This document shows positions 37,231 to 46,432 of a DNA stretch of 64,000 nucleotides, one piece after another. The stretch comes from Pirellulimonas nuda (lineage in GTDB: Bacteria; Planctomycetota; Planctomycetia; Pirellulales; Lacipirellulaceae): NCBI RefSeq assembly GCF_007750855.1, contig NZ_CP036291.1, positions 2,976,001 to 3,040,000 on the forward strand. The letters are read 5' to 3'. A program made the translations under genes and the position numbers. Each line of letters starts with the position of its first letter. The first letter of the stretch is position 1. The notes below the pieces were generated by a model. That model was not told the DNA's origin, did no database searches, and saw nothing but the letters and a program-made list of their open reading frames with translations.

Positions 37231-37320
37231 GCTAACAAGCCGTTGCACACGGAGCCGCGGACCGCGCGGGTTCTGAATTCAATGTCGTTCGCCGCGGCCC
37301 GGTGAACGGTAACGTTAGGC
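37231..37320 (+). other. attC-like site 3
   Basis: GCTAACAAGCCGTTGCACAC at the left and CGGTGAACGGTAACGTTAGG at the right: complementary outer boxes (CTAAC/GTTAG) and arms (CCGTTGCAC against GTGAACGG) with one extrahelical base, over 90 bp. The site at 60.2 kb is its homologue. Confidence 0.7.
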
Positions 37321-37335
37321 GTTGCTCGCACCACG

Positions 37336-37838
37336 ATGTTTTCTGAGCCAGTCCATTATTCCCGCACCGACTGCCCGACCGGATGGAAGATCCGAGACTG
37401 GGAGACCGCCAACAAGCTGTTGAGCTATTTCGAGCCGGAGCGTCGTCCCTTCGCCATTTTTACGCCGGGTGCCATGCCCACGCTTGCGTGGGCATGCGAC
37501 TCACCAGAGGCGAACCACTACCGAGCCACACATGCCCACGCAAGCGTGGAGCATGGCACCCGGCCCCTATGTCGTTTGATTCCAACAAGTCGGGGCCTTG
37601 GCCCGATCCGCCAATCCCTGACCAGGATGAAGAAGGCTTCATGCGGCCACCGTGGGCCAAATACCCTAACCTTCGGAAAGAATCTGCTGGTTGGCGCATG
37701 GGGCAAGGCGAGGCATATCGTGATGGCTTTGATACTTGGTGGTCACGTCAACCAAGGAACGTGCGGCTGGCTCTCCGATCAAAGTATCCAGAACCAGAAG
37801 AATGGGCAGGCTATTGGCGGTCACAGTCCGGGGCCTAA
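37336..37838 (+). pseudogene. Cassette ORF interrupted by a 95-bp palindromic element
   Basis: The ATG at 37336 opens a frame ('FSEPVHYSRTDCPTGWKIRDWETANK'). Removing exactly 37467-37561 joins it in frame to the downstream segment beginning at 37569 ('SFDSNKSGPWPDPPIPDQDEEGF', 'YPEPEEWAGYWRS') and gives 135 residues ending just inside the next attC-like site. The second part alone (89 residues from ATG 37569) may still be made. Function unknown; it is charged and Trp-rich, with no membrane segment. Confidence 0.5.
37467..37561. repeat. 95-bp REP-like palindromic element
   Basis: GGGTGCCATGCCCACGCTTG at the left and the complementary CAAGCGTGGAGCATGGCACCC at the right form an outer inverted repeat. 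Each arm itself contains a smaller palindrome (GCCCACGCTTGCGTGGGC). It sits inside a cassette ORF without shifting the codons on either side. Confidence 0.8.
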
Positions 37839-37940
37839 CAATTCGTTCAAGCCGAGCCCGCTTCGCGGCCTCGTGCAAGTTCTTGCAAGTTTCACTTGCC
37901 CAATGCCGCAAAGCGGCCGCGCTTAACTCAGGCGTTCGGC
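37833..37940 (+). other. attC-like site 4 (near-canonical)
   Basis: It begins GCCTAACAATTCGTTCAAGC and ends CTTAACTCAGGCGTTCGGC. These are the textbook boxes of proteobacterial-type attC sites, with one change (GTTCGGC instead of GTTAGGC) in the right core. It follows the last ORF of the first cassette cluster. Confidence 0.75.
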
Positions 37941-38035
37941 GGCTTGGTCGAGTGCCCTCAGATCACCCGACGCTCCTGAGGCCCCCTGCGGTAGCCCACG
38001 GCTGTCGGACAGCGGCGGGGGCTATCGTCAAACTC

Positions 38036-38255
38036 GCCGAGGTGCAGCTCTCCTCCGTCGGGAGCCCAGCTGGCCAGCTGGCCGAGGGCGCATCAGTCAG
38101 CACGGCCAAGATCGATGCCGACCTGCGGGCGGTGTCAGCCGCGTCGGGACACCGCTGCGAGTTGCTGCTGGACAGTACGCGCGTCGGCTGGTTCATCTCC
38201 GGTAACTTGGCCGGAACCTAACCTGAACGAAGCGATGTCCACCTCGACGGCTTAG
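38036..38255 (+). repeat. Island repeat, copy 2 (5' half)
   Basis: Has GAGGTGCAGCTCTCCTCCGT, GCCGACCTGCGGGCGGTGTC and CCTGAACGAAGCGATGTCCA, the same order as at 57.3-57.5 kb. It directly follows the last attC-like site of the first cluster. Confidence 0.8.
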
Positions 38256-38563
38256 ACGAGTCTCCAGACTGCCAAAGACGATGCAACCGCATGCACTTGC
38301 TGTGGATTGCGTTTGTAATCAGTCTGGTTCATCGCTGCTCAATTCGGGAGTACGGCCGTCTCCCAGCAAGCCCGCCTCGTCGAACAATTGTTCCCTATCT
38401 TCAAGCAGACCCGCGCCAAGGATCTGCTTCGCGGGTCGGACGACGATCTGACGGAGCGTCTCGGAAGTGTCTTTCCGGCCCATCGGCTGATTGCTGGCCG
38501 CGCACACGAGACAAGGGGATCGAGAAGGCTCGGAGTAGTCGGCTCTCTCACCGCGGGTCGATC

Positions 38564-41500
38564 TCATCGTCTCCAAGGCAACAGGCCACCGCTGATTGTT
38601 TTGTTGCAGGCAGAACATCGGCGATTCGCTACGGGCGACGGCCCCCCCTTCCAGCTCGCGCCGCAAACCGCGATCAGCGCCGCCAGCACGATCGCGGCTG
38701 GCTCGGGAGTCGAAATCGGCGCCGCCTGTCCAAGTTGGATAGACTCCCCGAAATGGATCCGCCAAACGTCGTAGTCCGATTGCCCGAACCGGACGCCAAG
38801 CCCGTCGCGCCAAACGGTGTAGTCGGCCGCATCAACGGCGCCATCCGAGTTGTAGTCTCCGGCCAGGCCGATCGCCACGCCGTCGTTCAGGGCGATTACG
38901 CCGACGCCGTCGTCGGTTACATCGATCGAGTACTCAAAGCCGGGCGCGAGACCCTCGATCTGGACCGTGCTCGGGTTCCAGCCGACCAAGGCCGCTGGGT
39001 TAGTGCGGAGCAGGGAGAACACATCGTCGGTCTGAGGGGCGAAGCCGTTGATAAACCTAAGGATTACATCCCCCCCAAGGTCGACGTCTCCCAGGAAGAC
39101 GACCTGATCGTGCTGGACGCCGGGGGTCAGGCCCCCGATCTCCAGTTCCAGCGAGCCCGTCACCGACTGCGTGTAGTTGGCGTCAATCGTGATGATCCCG
39201 GGCGATTGCCCCGGGGTCCCCTTGCCGTCGTTGCGAAAGTTGTTCGCGATGATCGTTCCGCTACCGCCCCACGCGCTGCCGGAGCGAATGATCACGTCGC
39301 CCAGCACGTTCACAGTTGATCCAGAGTCGAGTTGAAGAAACCCGGAGCCTTGCTCCGTGCCGTCCGGACTCGCTCCACCGAGCTCCAGCCGCCCCCCGAC
39401 GTTCTCGTTGCCAACCGTCCAGGTCGCACCGCTGCTGACCGTGGCGACGCCGGACGAACCGGCGCCGATCACCGTGGGCCCGGTAGTCGTCTGGCCGGAA
39501 ACAACGAGCGTGCCGGTGGGGGCGCCGAAACCCCCGGCAACCCGGACGCCAGCCCCGAGGTCGCTCATGTTATCGAGCAGGGCTTGGCCGCCAAAAACAT
39601 CTAGCGAGCCGACCATTCCGAACTCGCGCACGCCCGAGACCGAGAGGACTCCCCCCGCGGTGATTTTTGCATTCTGCGCTAAGAAGTGAGACTGCTCTCC
39701 GGATAGGTTGAGCCTCCCCCCGGAGTCGACGAGGACGAGGGTCAGATTGTTGTCGAAACGGGTGTAGTCTCCAAACTCGGCGAGCCCAGATACGCTCATC
39801 ACATCGAATCCACCCCCTCCGTTCATCTCAACCGTCGTGGTGGCGCCCGGCGACCCCAGCACCGTGAGCACGCCGCCTTCATTAACATCCAGGCCGGCGT
39901 GGGGTTCAGGGCGGATCCGCATCGTTGCGCCACCCGTCACGCGCATCTTCGCGCCCCCCCCGACCGCGACCGACTCGGCGGACCACAGGGTCTCCGCGCC
40001 ATCGATGTTGATCTGAGAGGCAACTGTTGCTTGGAAGGCGCCCATCGTAGCCGAGGCGCCCCCGGACACCGTCACGTCGATCGTCCCCTGACCCTCTAGA
40101 ATCGAGAAGTCCTTCATGACAACCAGCTGCGCCTTGTCCTGAACCGCTAATGTCGCGCTCTGGCCCGCCCCGATCTTGAGGTCGCCGGTGATCTCCCACT
40201 TGGCGCCCTCAGAGAAGAGGCGAACGTAACCGTCCGCGCCGCTCGTCTCGGAAATGACGGCGTCGCCGCCGGTCGTCAGCGTGGAATTCTGGCTGACGAA
40301 GAGCGCTCCCGAGCCGCTCCCCCCCACCTTCATGTTGCCGCCGTGGGTCGCCGCAGTAAGCTGGCCACTAGCGTTACCCCGGACGTTGAGGACGCCCTCG
40401 CTGCCGGCCATCGCGCCGATGACGATGTCGGTCGACGACGAACCCACAAACCGTCCCCCAAAGACGACGTCCAGTCGTCCTTGCCCCCCCCCTCCGATCG
40501 TGAGGTCTCCACCAAGCGTCCAGAGGGTAGGAGCCGGGGTGGGAACCTCGCCGTCGATTGTCGCTTCGCCGCTGCTGCCGCTGTCACGAGCGATCACCGC
40601 GTCTCCTCCGGTCGTAACCGTTCCGCCGTACGCGATGTTAAACTCGCCCTTTTGGGATGTCTCCGCGCCGACGGTGAGGTCTTCGCCAATCTCCCACCGC
40701 GAACCGGGGTCCACGATACTAATCGTGCCGTGAAGCTCCATCGGGCCGGGCGCTGAGGAACTAACGACGCCGCGCCCCTGTGTCACCAGCCGGCCGCCCT
40801 CTTTCACGGTGACCTCGCCTGTCCCAACGTTTCCGATGCGGAGATCATCCGCGGCGACGTTCGCGCGTTCTCCCACGATCTCGAGCAGACCATCACCCCC
40901 CTGACCCTGGCCGAGGTTCAGGGCGCCAGCGACCTGGAGATGGCCCGCTTGCTCGACCCGCACGTGCGCCTTGGAGTTCAGGCCGAAGCTTGCGTCGCCC
41001 CCGATCTCCCATCGGGCGGGGTCGCCCGTCGATGAAACCATCACTTCCGCCCCAATGCCGACACTCTGCCCGACGACGACATCGCCATTATTGGCGAGAA
41101 GGGCGCCGTCTTCCACGAAGAGAAGCCCCTTGGACCCGCCGCCAACGACAAACGCGCCGGTCGTTTCGGCCGAGGAGCCGGCGCCGTGGACCTTGAGCTC
41201 TCCTTGCGCTTCTGCCGTCTCGCCTTGGCCGATCATCACCGCTTGGATCGTGAGTTGCGCGCCGTTGACGACCTCCAGGCGACCGACGCCCTCTCCGGCC
41301 AGGATCAGGTCACTGCTCGAGATGAGGGCCGACTCGGCGCCGTCCAGCACGATCACCCCGTTGGAAGACTCGTGCAGGCCGATCTCAATCGGCGACTGCG
41401 TTTCAATACGGCCTCCCTCGGCGATCATCAATGTTCCTTCGCCCTCCTGGCCCACGACGAGGTCATCGCTCAAGATCCAGCGCGAGTCCTGTCCCTCAAT

Positions 41501-42961
41501 AGTGACGACGCCACTGCCGGTAGCGTTGGCCCCCAGCATGACCGCGCCGAGAGACGTGATGGTCGCCCCCTGGCTGAGGTTCAGCTCTCCCCGGCCCTCG
41601 CCTCCGATCTGTAGCGAACCGCTCTGGCCCAGGTCCAGTTTGGCCGTCGGGCCGATCAGGTTGAGCACGCCGCGGGCGTTTTCGCTGAAGCCAAGCACTC
41701 CCACGCTATTGACCTTCAGGGTCCCCCCGTCGCGGATAAACGCGTAGCCCGTATCGTACTCGCCGATGACCAGGTTGCCCGTCTCCCACTCGCCCCCCTG
41801 CTCGACGTTGATTGTGCCGGTCGATCCGGCGACACGTGCGAGGTACGCGTCGCCGCTGAGGACCTTCCCCATCGAGTCGATGGAGACCAGCCCCTCGTCG
41901 TGGACCCCCACGGCGACCTCGCGGGCCCGCAGCTCCGCCCCCTGCCGAACGAATACTTCCCCCCGATTGCGCTCGCCAACGTTGACATAGGCGTTGTTCG
42001 CCGCGACCAGCGTGTTCTCCTCGATCGTCACCCGCGCGACGCCCGCTTGCGCGGTGGGAGCAACATCGACGCCGACGAGCAAGAACTGATCGATATTGAC
42101 CAGCGAGTCGTTCCCCCACACCACGTTGGCCAAACCGGCGCCAAGGACCGAGTTAGCGGAAGCAACCTGCACGCCGAGCGTTTCGATCCGGCCGTTGTCG
42201 AACAAGATATCCGTCGGCACGAATGCGTTGATCCGGAGCTGACCCGCATAAATCGCCGACCCCTCGCGGAAGTTCATCACTGGCGTCTCTGGCAGCGGGT
42301 CAAGAAGCGACGCCGTGCCGGTCAGGCTAACCTCGTCGGCAAACAGCTCCGTGACGTTGTTGAAGTCGATCCGGTCGGTGGCGGTGACCTCAATGATCGG
42401 AGCATCGAGGCCGGTCCCCTCAAAGACCATCGGCAGGTAGTCGTGCTGAAACCCCTCGATGCCGATGATGTCTTCTTGATTGGAGAGGTACATCTGGCTC
42501 GTCGAGCTGACAAAGCCGCCGTTGAAGGTCGAGTGGGATAAGAACCCCACTTCATTCATGTTCTCAAAGGTCGACATCGCAACCGAGCGCATCCCCGGTA
42601 CGCCGAAGAACAAGGGATTAAGCCCGAAATAGAGGTCGTCACCCGGTTCGGGGAGGTGGTAGGTGAAGATCGCCTCTCCCGTCTCGGGGTCGATGACCTC
42701 GATATCGACGCGGCCGCGCCAATTCTCGGCCACGCCGGCCGAGCCGCTCCCGGTGGTCGTGCCTGGGACGGCGGAACTAAACTCTCCCACAAAAATCATG
42801 CTGGCCTGTTCGGCGATCGTGGACTGGCCCAGTACAAGATGAGCAGCAATCAGAAGCAAGCATCGAGACAAGCTCTGCGGACGTTCCAGCAGCCGACAGC
42901 CCAAGCACGGGGCTTGGTGGGCGTAGCGAGACCACGCCTCGCGCATTCTTTGGGTCCCCAT
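38564..42961 (-). CDS. Giant repeat adhesin-like protein with dockerin-like motif and PEP-CTERM tail
   Basis: 1,465 residues, start ATG with GAGGAT nine bases upstream. A signal-like region lies at ~30-55. The body from about 300 to 1015 is a run of repeating units of ~60 residues built on 'VVGxxGxGxLxVxxGGxxxxxG', with 'SRWxIxxDLxVG' strands, the pattern of autotransporter-passenger beta-helices (PATR-like). Near 1365-1410 there is a dockerin-like 'GDYNSDGAVDAADYTVWRDG', and near 1420 a PEP-CTERM signal 'TPEPAAIVLAALIAV'. After this helix 25 extra residues follow instead of a short basic end, so the natural stop may have been lost. There is no beta-barrel autotransporter domain. Likely secreted, surface-attached beta-solenoid. 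Confidence 0.8.
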   Translation of the reverse strand: MGTQRMREAWSRYAHQAPCLGCRLLERPQSLSRCLLLIAAHLVLGQSTIAEQASMIFVGEFSSAVPGTTTGSGSAGVAENWRGRVDIEVIDPETGEAIFTYHLPEPGDDLYFGLNPLFFGVPGMRSVAMSTFENMNEVGFLSHSTFNGGFVSSTSQMYLSNQEDIIGIEGFQHDYLPMVFEGTGLDAPIIEVTATDRIDFNNVTELFADEVSLTGTASLLDPLPETPVMNFREGSAIYAGQLRINAFVPTDILFDNGRIETLGVQVASANSVLGAGLANVVWGNDSLVNIDQFLLVGVDVAPTAQAGVARVTIEENTLVAANNAYVNVGERNRGEVFVRQGAELRAREVAVGVHDEGLVSIDSMGKVLSGDAYLARVAGSTGTINVEQGGEWETGNLVIGEYDTGYAFIRDGGTLKVNSVGVLGFSENARGVLNLIGPTAKLDLGQSGSLQIGGEGRGELNLSQGATITSLGAVMLGANATGSGVVTIEGQDSRWILSDDLVVGQEGEGTLMIAEGGRIETQSPIEIGLHESSNGVIVLDGAESALISSSDLILAGEGVGRLEVVNGAQLTIQAVMIGQGETAEAQGELKVHGAGSSAETTGAFVVGGGSKGLLFVEDGALLANNGDVVVGQSVGIGAEVMVSSTGDPARWEIGGDASFGLNSKAHVRVEQAGHLQVAGALNLGQGQGGDGLLEIVGERANVAADDLRIGNVGTGEVTVKEGGRLVTQGRGVVSSSAPGPMELHGTISIVDPGSRWEIGEDLTVGAETSQKGEFNIAYGGTVTTGGDAVIARDSGSSGEATIDGEVPTPAPTLWTLGGDLTIGGGGQGRLDVVFGGRFVGSSSTDIVIGAMAGSEGVLNVRGNASGQLTAATHGGNMKVGGSGSGALFVSQNSTLTTGGDAVISETSGADGYVRLFSEGAKWEITGDLKIGAGQSATLAVQDKAQLVVMKDFSILEGQGTIDVTVSGGASATMGAFQATVASQINIDGAETLWSAESVAVGGGAKMRVTGGATMRIRPEPHAGLDVNEGGVLTVLGSPGATTTVEMNGGGGFDVMSVSGLAEFGDYTRFDNNLTLVLVDSGGRLNLSGEQSHFLAQNAKITAGGVLSVSGVREFGMVGSLDVFGGQALLDNMSDLGAGVRVAGGFGAPTGTLVVSGQTTTGPTVIGAGSSGVATVSSGATWTVGNENVGGRLELGGASPDGTEQGSGFLQLDSGSTVNVLGDVIIRSGSAWGGSGTIIANNFRNDGKGTPGQSPGIITIDANYTQSVTGSLELEIGGLTPGVQHDQVVFLGDVDLGGDVILRFINGFAPQTDDVFSLLRTNPAALVGWNPSTVQIEGLAPGFEYSIDVTDDGVGVIALNDGVAIGLAGDYNSDGAVDAADYTVWRDGLGVRFGQSDYDVWRIHFGESIQLGQAAPISTPEPAAIVLAALIAVCGASWKGGPSPVANRRCSACNKTISGGLLPWRR

Positions 42962-43380
42962 CGCAATATCCTCAGCTCATACAAGTGGACGGGCAACAGA
43001 CGTGGTCCATGCCGCTGCGATCTTCCGGAGTATGCGGCTTGCCGCCGCGGGCTGCAAGCGTTTCTTGGCGGAGAACCCGGCCTTCGATCGGCAGGCGACT
43101 GGTCATGTTGCTGCGGAGGAGCGCGTTGAGTCTCCGGATGGTGAACCGCTAGGCTTTTTTCACGTCCGAGAGCATGGGTGCTAGAACGACAGGTCGGCAA
43201 TCCCCGTTGAAGTATGGCCTTGGCCGATAGGTGCTAATTGTAGCCGCCATCGGTCAACGGGCCGATTCGATCAGCGGACCTTGGCCAACCGCCCTCGGCG
43301 TGAAACACCGACCGCAGTCTGTTTCATCTTCAACATCAGGTTGCCGTCGGTTGGATCAGTCGATTCCGACTACGCTCCGG
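42962..43380. other. Upstream region of the giant repeat gene
   Basis: No supported gene. It must contain the promoter of the 1,465-residue protein and leads into a repeat copy. Confidence 0.4.
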
Positions 43381-43610
43381 CGCAACCTGCAGAGGTGCAG
43401 CTCTCCTCCGTTGGGCTGCCGATTGGCCAACTGACCAAGGGTGCCTCATCCGGCTCGGTTGGGCGGCATGGCCAACTCGCATCGGTGTCCCAACTCGGCC
43501 AGGACCTCCGCAGGTAGATCGACGCGCCCAGCCGGCGGCGCTCGACCATCTCCGGCGATTTGGCCGCGACCGTATCCGAACGAAGTGATGTCCACCGACT
43601 GCAGTTTCGA
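43381..43610 (+). repeat. Island repeat, copy 3
   Basis: GAGGTGCAGCTCTCCTCCGT, GTGTCCCAACTCGGCCAGGA and GAACGAAGTGATGTCCACCG. The middle part belongs to the variant also present at 46.0 and 50.6 kb. Confidence 0.75.
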
Positions 43611-43781
43611 GGCAACGCTTCGATGCCCAGGAGGGTCACTCATTTATACTTGGCGGCGGCTCGGGAAGTTTCAGCCTTGGCTGTCGGGCTGCGGGTTCCT
43701 GTCACGGCCTCCTCAGTCAAACGGTACAATGTACCTTCGCCAGAATGAGCATGCGGGACCCAGGTGAGCACGTGCTATACC

Positions 43782-44370
43782 TTAAACGGCTGAAAGCTGA
43801 GCCTCGGTGAAGTCTTGGAACTTGGGTGTAAGCAAGGAGAGGAGTTGGTTTTGATGCTTGGTTTCAAGTTCACCCACGGTAGTGGTGACCGACTCGGCGA
43901 AGGCCTCGAAGTCCGGGAGGGTGCGTGCGTTGAGCGCGAGTTTCTTGACGAGCTTCCACACCCTCTCGATGAGGTTCAGGTTGGGCGAGTAGGGGGGCAG
44001 GAACAGCAGCTCAACGCCGAGCTGCCCGGCCAGCGCACGAACCGCCTTGGCCCGGTGGTACGACGCGTTGTCCAGCACGAGCGTGACCGGCTTGCGGCTG
44101 CGCCGCTTGATCGCCCGCAGCAGCTCGATGACCTGCTCGGCGCCGATCGAGCCGCGGTTGATGACCGTGACCATGCGACCCGTGCCGTAGCTGACCGCGC
44201 CGAGCACGTTCAGCCTCTGACGGCCGGAGCCGGTGGGGACGAACCGCCGCACCGCGCTCCACACGTAGCCGAGGAACGCCCCGTAGACGAAGTGCGATGC
44301 ATCGACGAAGTAGACGTGACGCTCGCCGGCGTCGGCTTCCTTCAGGCGGGGCAGCAGCTCGCTTTTTTGA
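43782..44370 (-). CDS. IS630 transposase, DDE half (expressed by frameshift)
   Basis: The catalytic half begins in the frame entered at the A6 run (44363-44368) and contains 'VYFVDASHFVYGAFLGYVW' (first Asp), 'VTLVLDNASYHRAK' (second Asp) and 'LPPYSPNLNLIERVWK' (Glu), the DDE triad of IS630/Tc1 enzymes. It has no convincing start of its own, so it is probably made as a fusion with the N-terminal half by -1 slippage. Complete to the stop. Confidence 0.8.
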
Positions 44371-44821
44371 AAGCGGCCTGCGCCGCCGGGTCCGCCTTCG
44401 CGGGGAGCGAGCCGGTCTTGAGCCGCTTGAAGCCGACCCGCTTGAGGTACTCGCCCACCTGCGTCTGGCATCGTCGCACGCCGGTAAGCTGCTCGATCGC
44501 GCCCGCCGCTTCGGCGATGGTGTGGGGTGGGTGCTCGTTGAGGTGGTCGCAGATCGCGTCGGTGTACGGGTCGAGCTCGCAGGCCTTGCCTCCCGAGTCC
44601 CACCGCGTGAGTCCATCGACGCCACCCGCCTCGAAGTCCCGCAGCCAACTACGCAGTGTGTTGGGGCAGCAGCCGACCACGTCGCAGATGTCCCGCACCA
44701 AGAATCCCTTGGCCTTGAGCAGCACCCCCTCGAGCTTCCGCTGCACCCGAGGGTGCGGGTGGTGGAAACGCTCGTACGCAAGCCGCTCAATGTCTTCCTC
44801 GGTGAACCTGACCGCGCCCAT
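44342..44821 (-). CDS. IS630 transposase, N-terminal DNA-binding half
   Basis: 159 residues from an ATG preceded by AGGAGG. The paired helix-turn-helix part shows 'RVQRKLEGVLLKAKGFLVRDICDVVGCCPNTLRSWLRDFEAGG' and 'AAGAIEQLTGVRRCQTQVGEYLKRVGFKRLK'. The frame ends shortly after an A6 run, where a -1 shift would continue into the catalytic half; IS630 elements commonly use such a shift. Alternatively the break is a recent frameshift mutation. Confidence 0.8.
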   Translation of the reverse strand: MGAVRFTEEDIERLAYERFHHPHPRVQRKLEGVLLKAKGFLVRDICDVVGCCPNTLRSWLRDFEAGGVDGLTRWDSGGKACELDPYTDAICDHLNEHPPHTIAEAAGAIEQLTGVRRCQTQVGEYLKRVGFKRLKTGSLPAKADPAAQAAFKKASCCPA

Positions 44822-44983
44822 CCCGTCGCCTCCTGCGGTGAGAAATGCCTCCGAACAGCCGCAGCTTACCGTCAACCGGGAAGAAGACTCAACTCCGAAA
44901 CGGGATGGGTATATCTCCCGTCTTCTGCTCGAATGTTTCGATTGCTTTGGCTGTAGGCTCAATACGATAGCAGAGGTAGACCG

Positions 44984-45850
44984 TTGATTGTTTCCTCAGG
45001 TTCATCCGGTGCTGGTGAGAAGCGTTGGTATCAGAAAGCCCCTACGCGTGGTGCGGAAATTATCACGAAGCGTTTTGCAGACATCGCACCAAATACGAAC
45101 CTGCGTTTTGATTCAGGGTTCGGGCAACCTAGTGCACCACGGGTGTTGCGGCCGTCCAAGCTGGATTCAGAGTTCATCGATTTCACGCTTCTCTTCGACG
45201 TAACTAGCTGGGAGTTCCTTGCTGACGCCACGACATCGGCGCAATCGCAGATACTTGGAGCAATTGTTGCACTAGCGGCCATTACTTCAGAAGAGATATC
45301 CGCACTAAAGCAACGCTGCAAAAAGCTGGATATTCCCCTTGTTTCAGTGGGCATTGACGACGCCCCGACGCCGGAACCATTGGCTGATTTCCATCCCGAT
45401 GCTCATCAGCACCTACCGCAAGACATCTTTTGGGATTCGAGCAACGACTACGGCCCCGTTGGAAACGACACAGGTGCAGATGTGCTTGGTTTGTATCGAG
45501 CCTGGCTAGTCAACCATGACGCCAATACGCGTGCCAGTTTTTTTCACGACCTGTTAGCCCAGTGGCAGCTTGACGTAGTCCAGGACATTACAGCAGAAGA
45601 GCTTGAAGTAAGGCTGCGGGATTCAGAATACGAGCTGTTGACTTGGGATGATGCAATCATTGGTTGGGCGGTTTCTCAGATTGCCTGTGACGGGTCAATT
45701 GACTCTGAGGTTCGCCGTCTTGCAGAAGTCGCAGTCGCACGTCAATCAGATAGCACAGTTGTCGAATATCGCGGCTGGACTTCTTCCGCTGACCGCGTTG
45801 CGGCACTGAAGGTGGTGTCAGAAGCGGTCCGACTCGCTCCCCATGCGTAG
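44984..45850 (+). CDS. Hypothetical protein next to IS630
   Basis: Up to 288 residues from a TTG only ~70 bp beyond the IS630 end; the true start could be further in, and an N-terminal part may have been lost to the insertion. It is soluble, acidic and rather AT-rich for this window, suggesting foreign origin. Readable stretches include 'LLFDVTSWEFLADATTSAQ', 'SEEISALKQRCKKLDIPLVSVGIDD' and 'LTWDDAIIGWAVSQIACDG'. I do not recognise the family. A repeat copy follows within 85 bp. Confidence 0.55.
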   Translation: MIVSSGSSGAGEKRWYQKAPTRGAEIITKRFADIAPNTNLRFDSGFGQPSAPRVLRPSKLDSEFIDFTLLFDVTSWEFLADATTSAQSQILGAIVALAAITSEEISALKQRCKKLDIPLVSVGIDDAPTPEPLADFHPDAHQHLPQDIFWDSSNDYGPVGNDTGADVLGLYRAWLVNHDANTRASFFHDLLAQWQLDVVQDITAEELEVRLRDSEYELLTWDDAIIGWAVSQIACDGSIDSEVRRLAEVAVARQSDSTVVEYRGWTSSADRVAALKVVSEAVRLAPHA

Positions 45851-45932
45851 CAGCTCCGTAGAGGCTACCACCCGGTATTATCGATTCGGGCAACTGACAA
45901 AGAAGGCGTCGTCCTGAGCACCCTTAAACTCG

Positions 45933-46135
45933 CGGCGGTGCAGCTCACTTCCCTCGGGAGCCAACTGACCAAGAGTGCCTCGTCCGTAGCGGTTGGCCGG
46001 CTCCGCCAACTCGCAGAGGTGTCCCAACTCGGCCAAGACCGCCGCAGATATCTCGAGGTACCGAGCCGCCGAAGCTGGTCCATCTTCTGAAGCCTGCTCG
46101 GAGCCGAATCGGAAGGAAGCGATGTCCATCGCTGC
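45933..46135 (+). repeat. Island repeat, copy 4
   Basis: GCGGTGCAGCTCACTTCCCT, GTTGGCCGGCTCCGCCAACT, GTGTCCCAACTCGGCCAAGA and GGAAGCGATGTCCATCGCTG. Closest to the copy at 50.6 kb. Confidence 0.75.
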
Positions 46136-46432
46136 GGATTGCGGGAGGATTCTCGCCACTGTGTCGGACGATGAAGCCGACGCGTCGAAGCAAAATGGAA
46201 TTCTCGGCCCACAGTGAGCCGCCGCCGGTAAAACAAATTTGCGGTCATCACCACTTACGGCTACATTCTGAACGGCCGCGGTAGCCTGCGTCTCCGCGTT
46301 ACACTGTCGCTTTGTCCCAGCCACTGCTTGGAGGTCTCCAAATGGCCACACCTGCGTCCAAGTGTCATTGGGCGCTTCAAACAGAGCCACTAATGGGCGC
46401 TTCAAACGAGGCCAGTTGGTTGAGAGACCTGG

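Larger units (their letters stand above)
35106..37235 (+). pseudogene. HEAT-repeat cassette protein split by an IS3 element
   Basis: The 5' part (35106-35258, TTG start, 'AAELAILNRVNADNWAALY', 'LQKLLESEDPLITNE') and the 3' part (36807-37235, 'ALRALLRIGTPAVSAAP', 'AMRSLAFIGPKAIGAIDRVL', 'KIRKAAVVTATAID') join in frame when the insertion and one copy of the CGAG duplication are removed. The result is a 193-residue protein of HEAT-like helical repeats, a fold for protein-protein contacts. It is followed directly by an attC-like site. As it stands the gene is disrupted; the 3' part has no good start of its own. Confidence 0.8.
43776..44914 (-). mobile_element. IS630-family element
   Basis: Two overlapping leftward reading frames encode an IS630-type transposase. 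TATACC lies at the left edge, and the right edge read inward also begins TATACC, consistent with TA target use; the inverted repeats are weak, so the limits are approximate. Confidence 0.65.

Noticed and set aside
33990-37940. Cassette ORFs as an anti-phage defence cluster
   Set aside because: The small proteins show no nuclease, helicase, TIR or other effector motif; calling them defence genes would be guesswork.
38291-39319. Long rightward ORF with many Arg and Asp residues
   Set aside because: It overlaps the 3' part of the leftward 1,465-residue repeat gene, which has clear dockerin-like and PEP-CTERM motifs; the rightward translation has no recognisable pattern.
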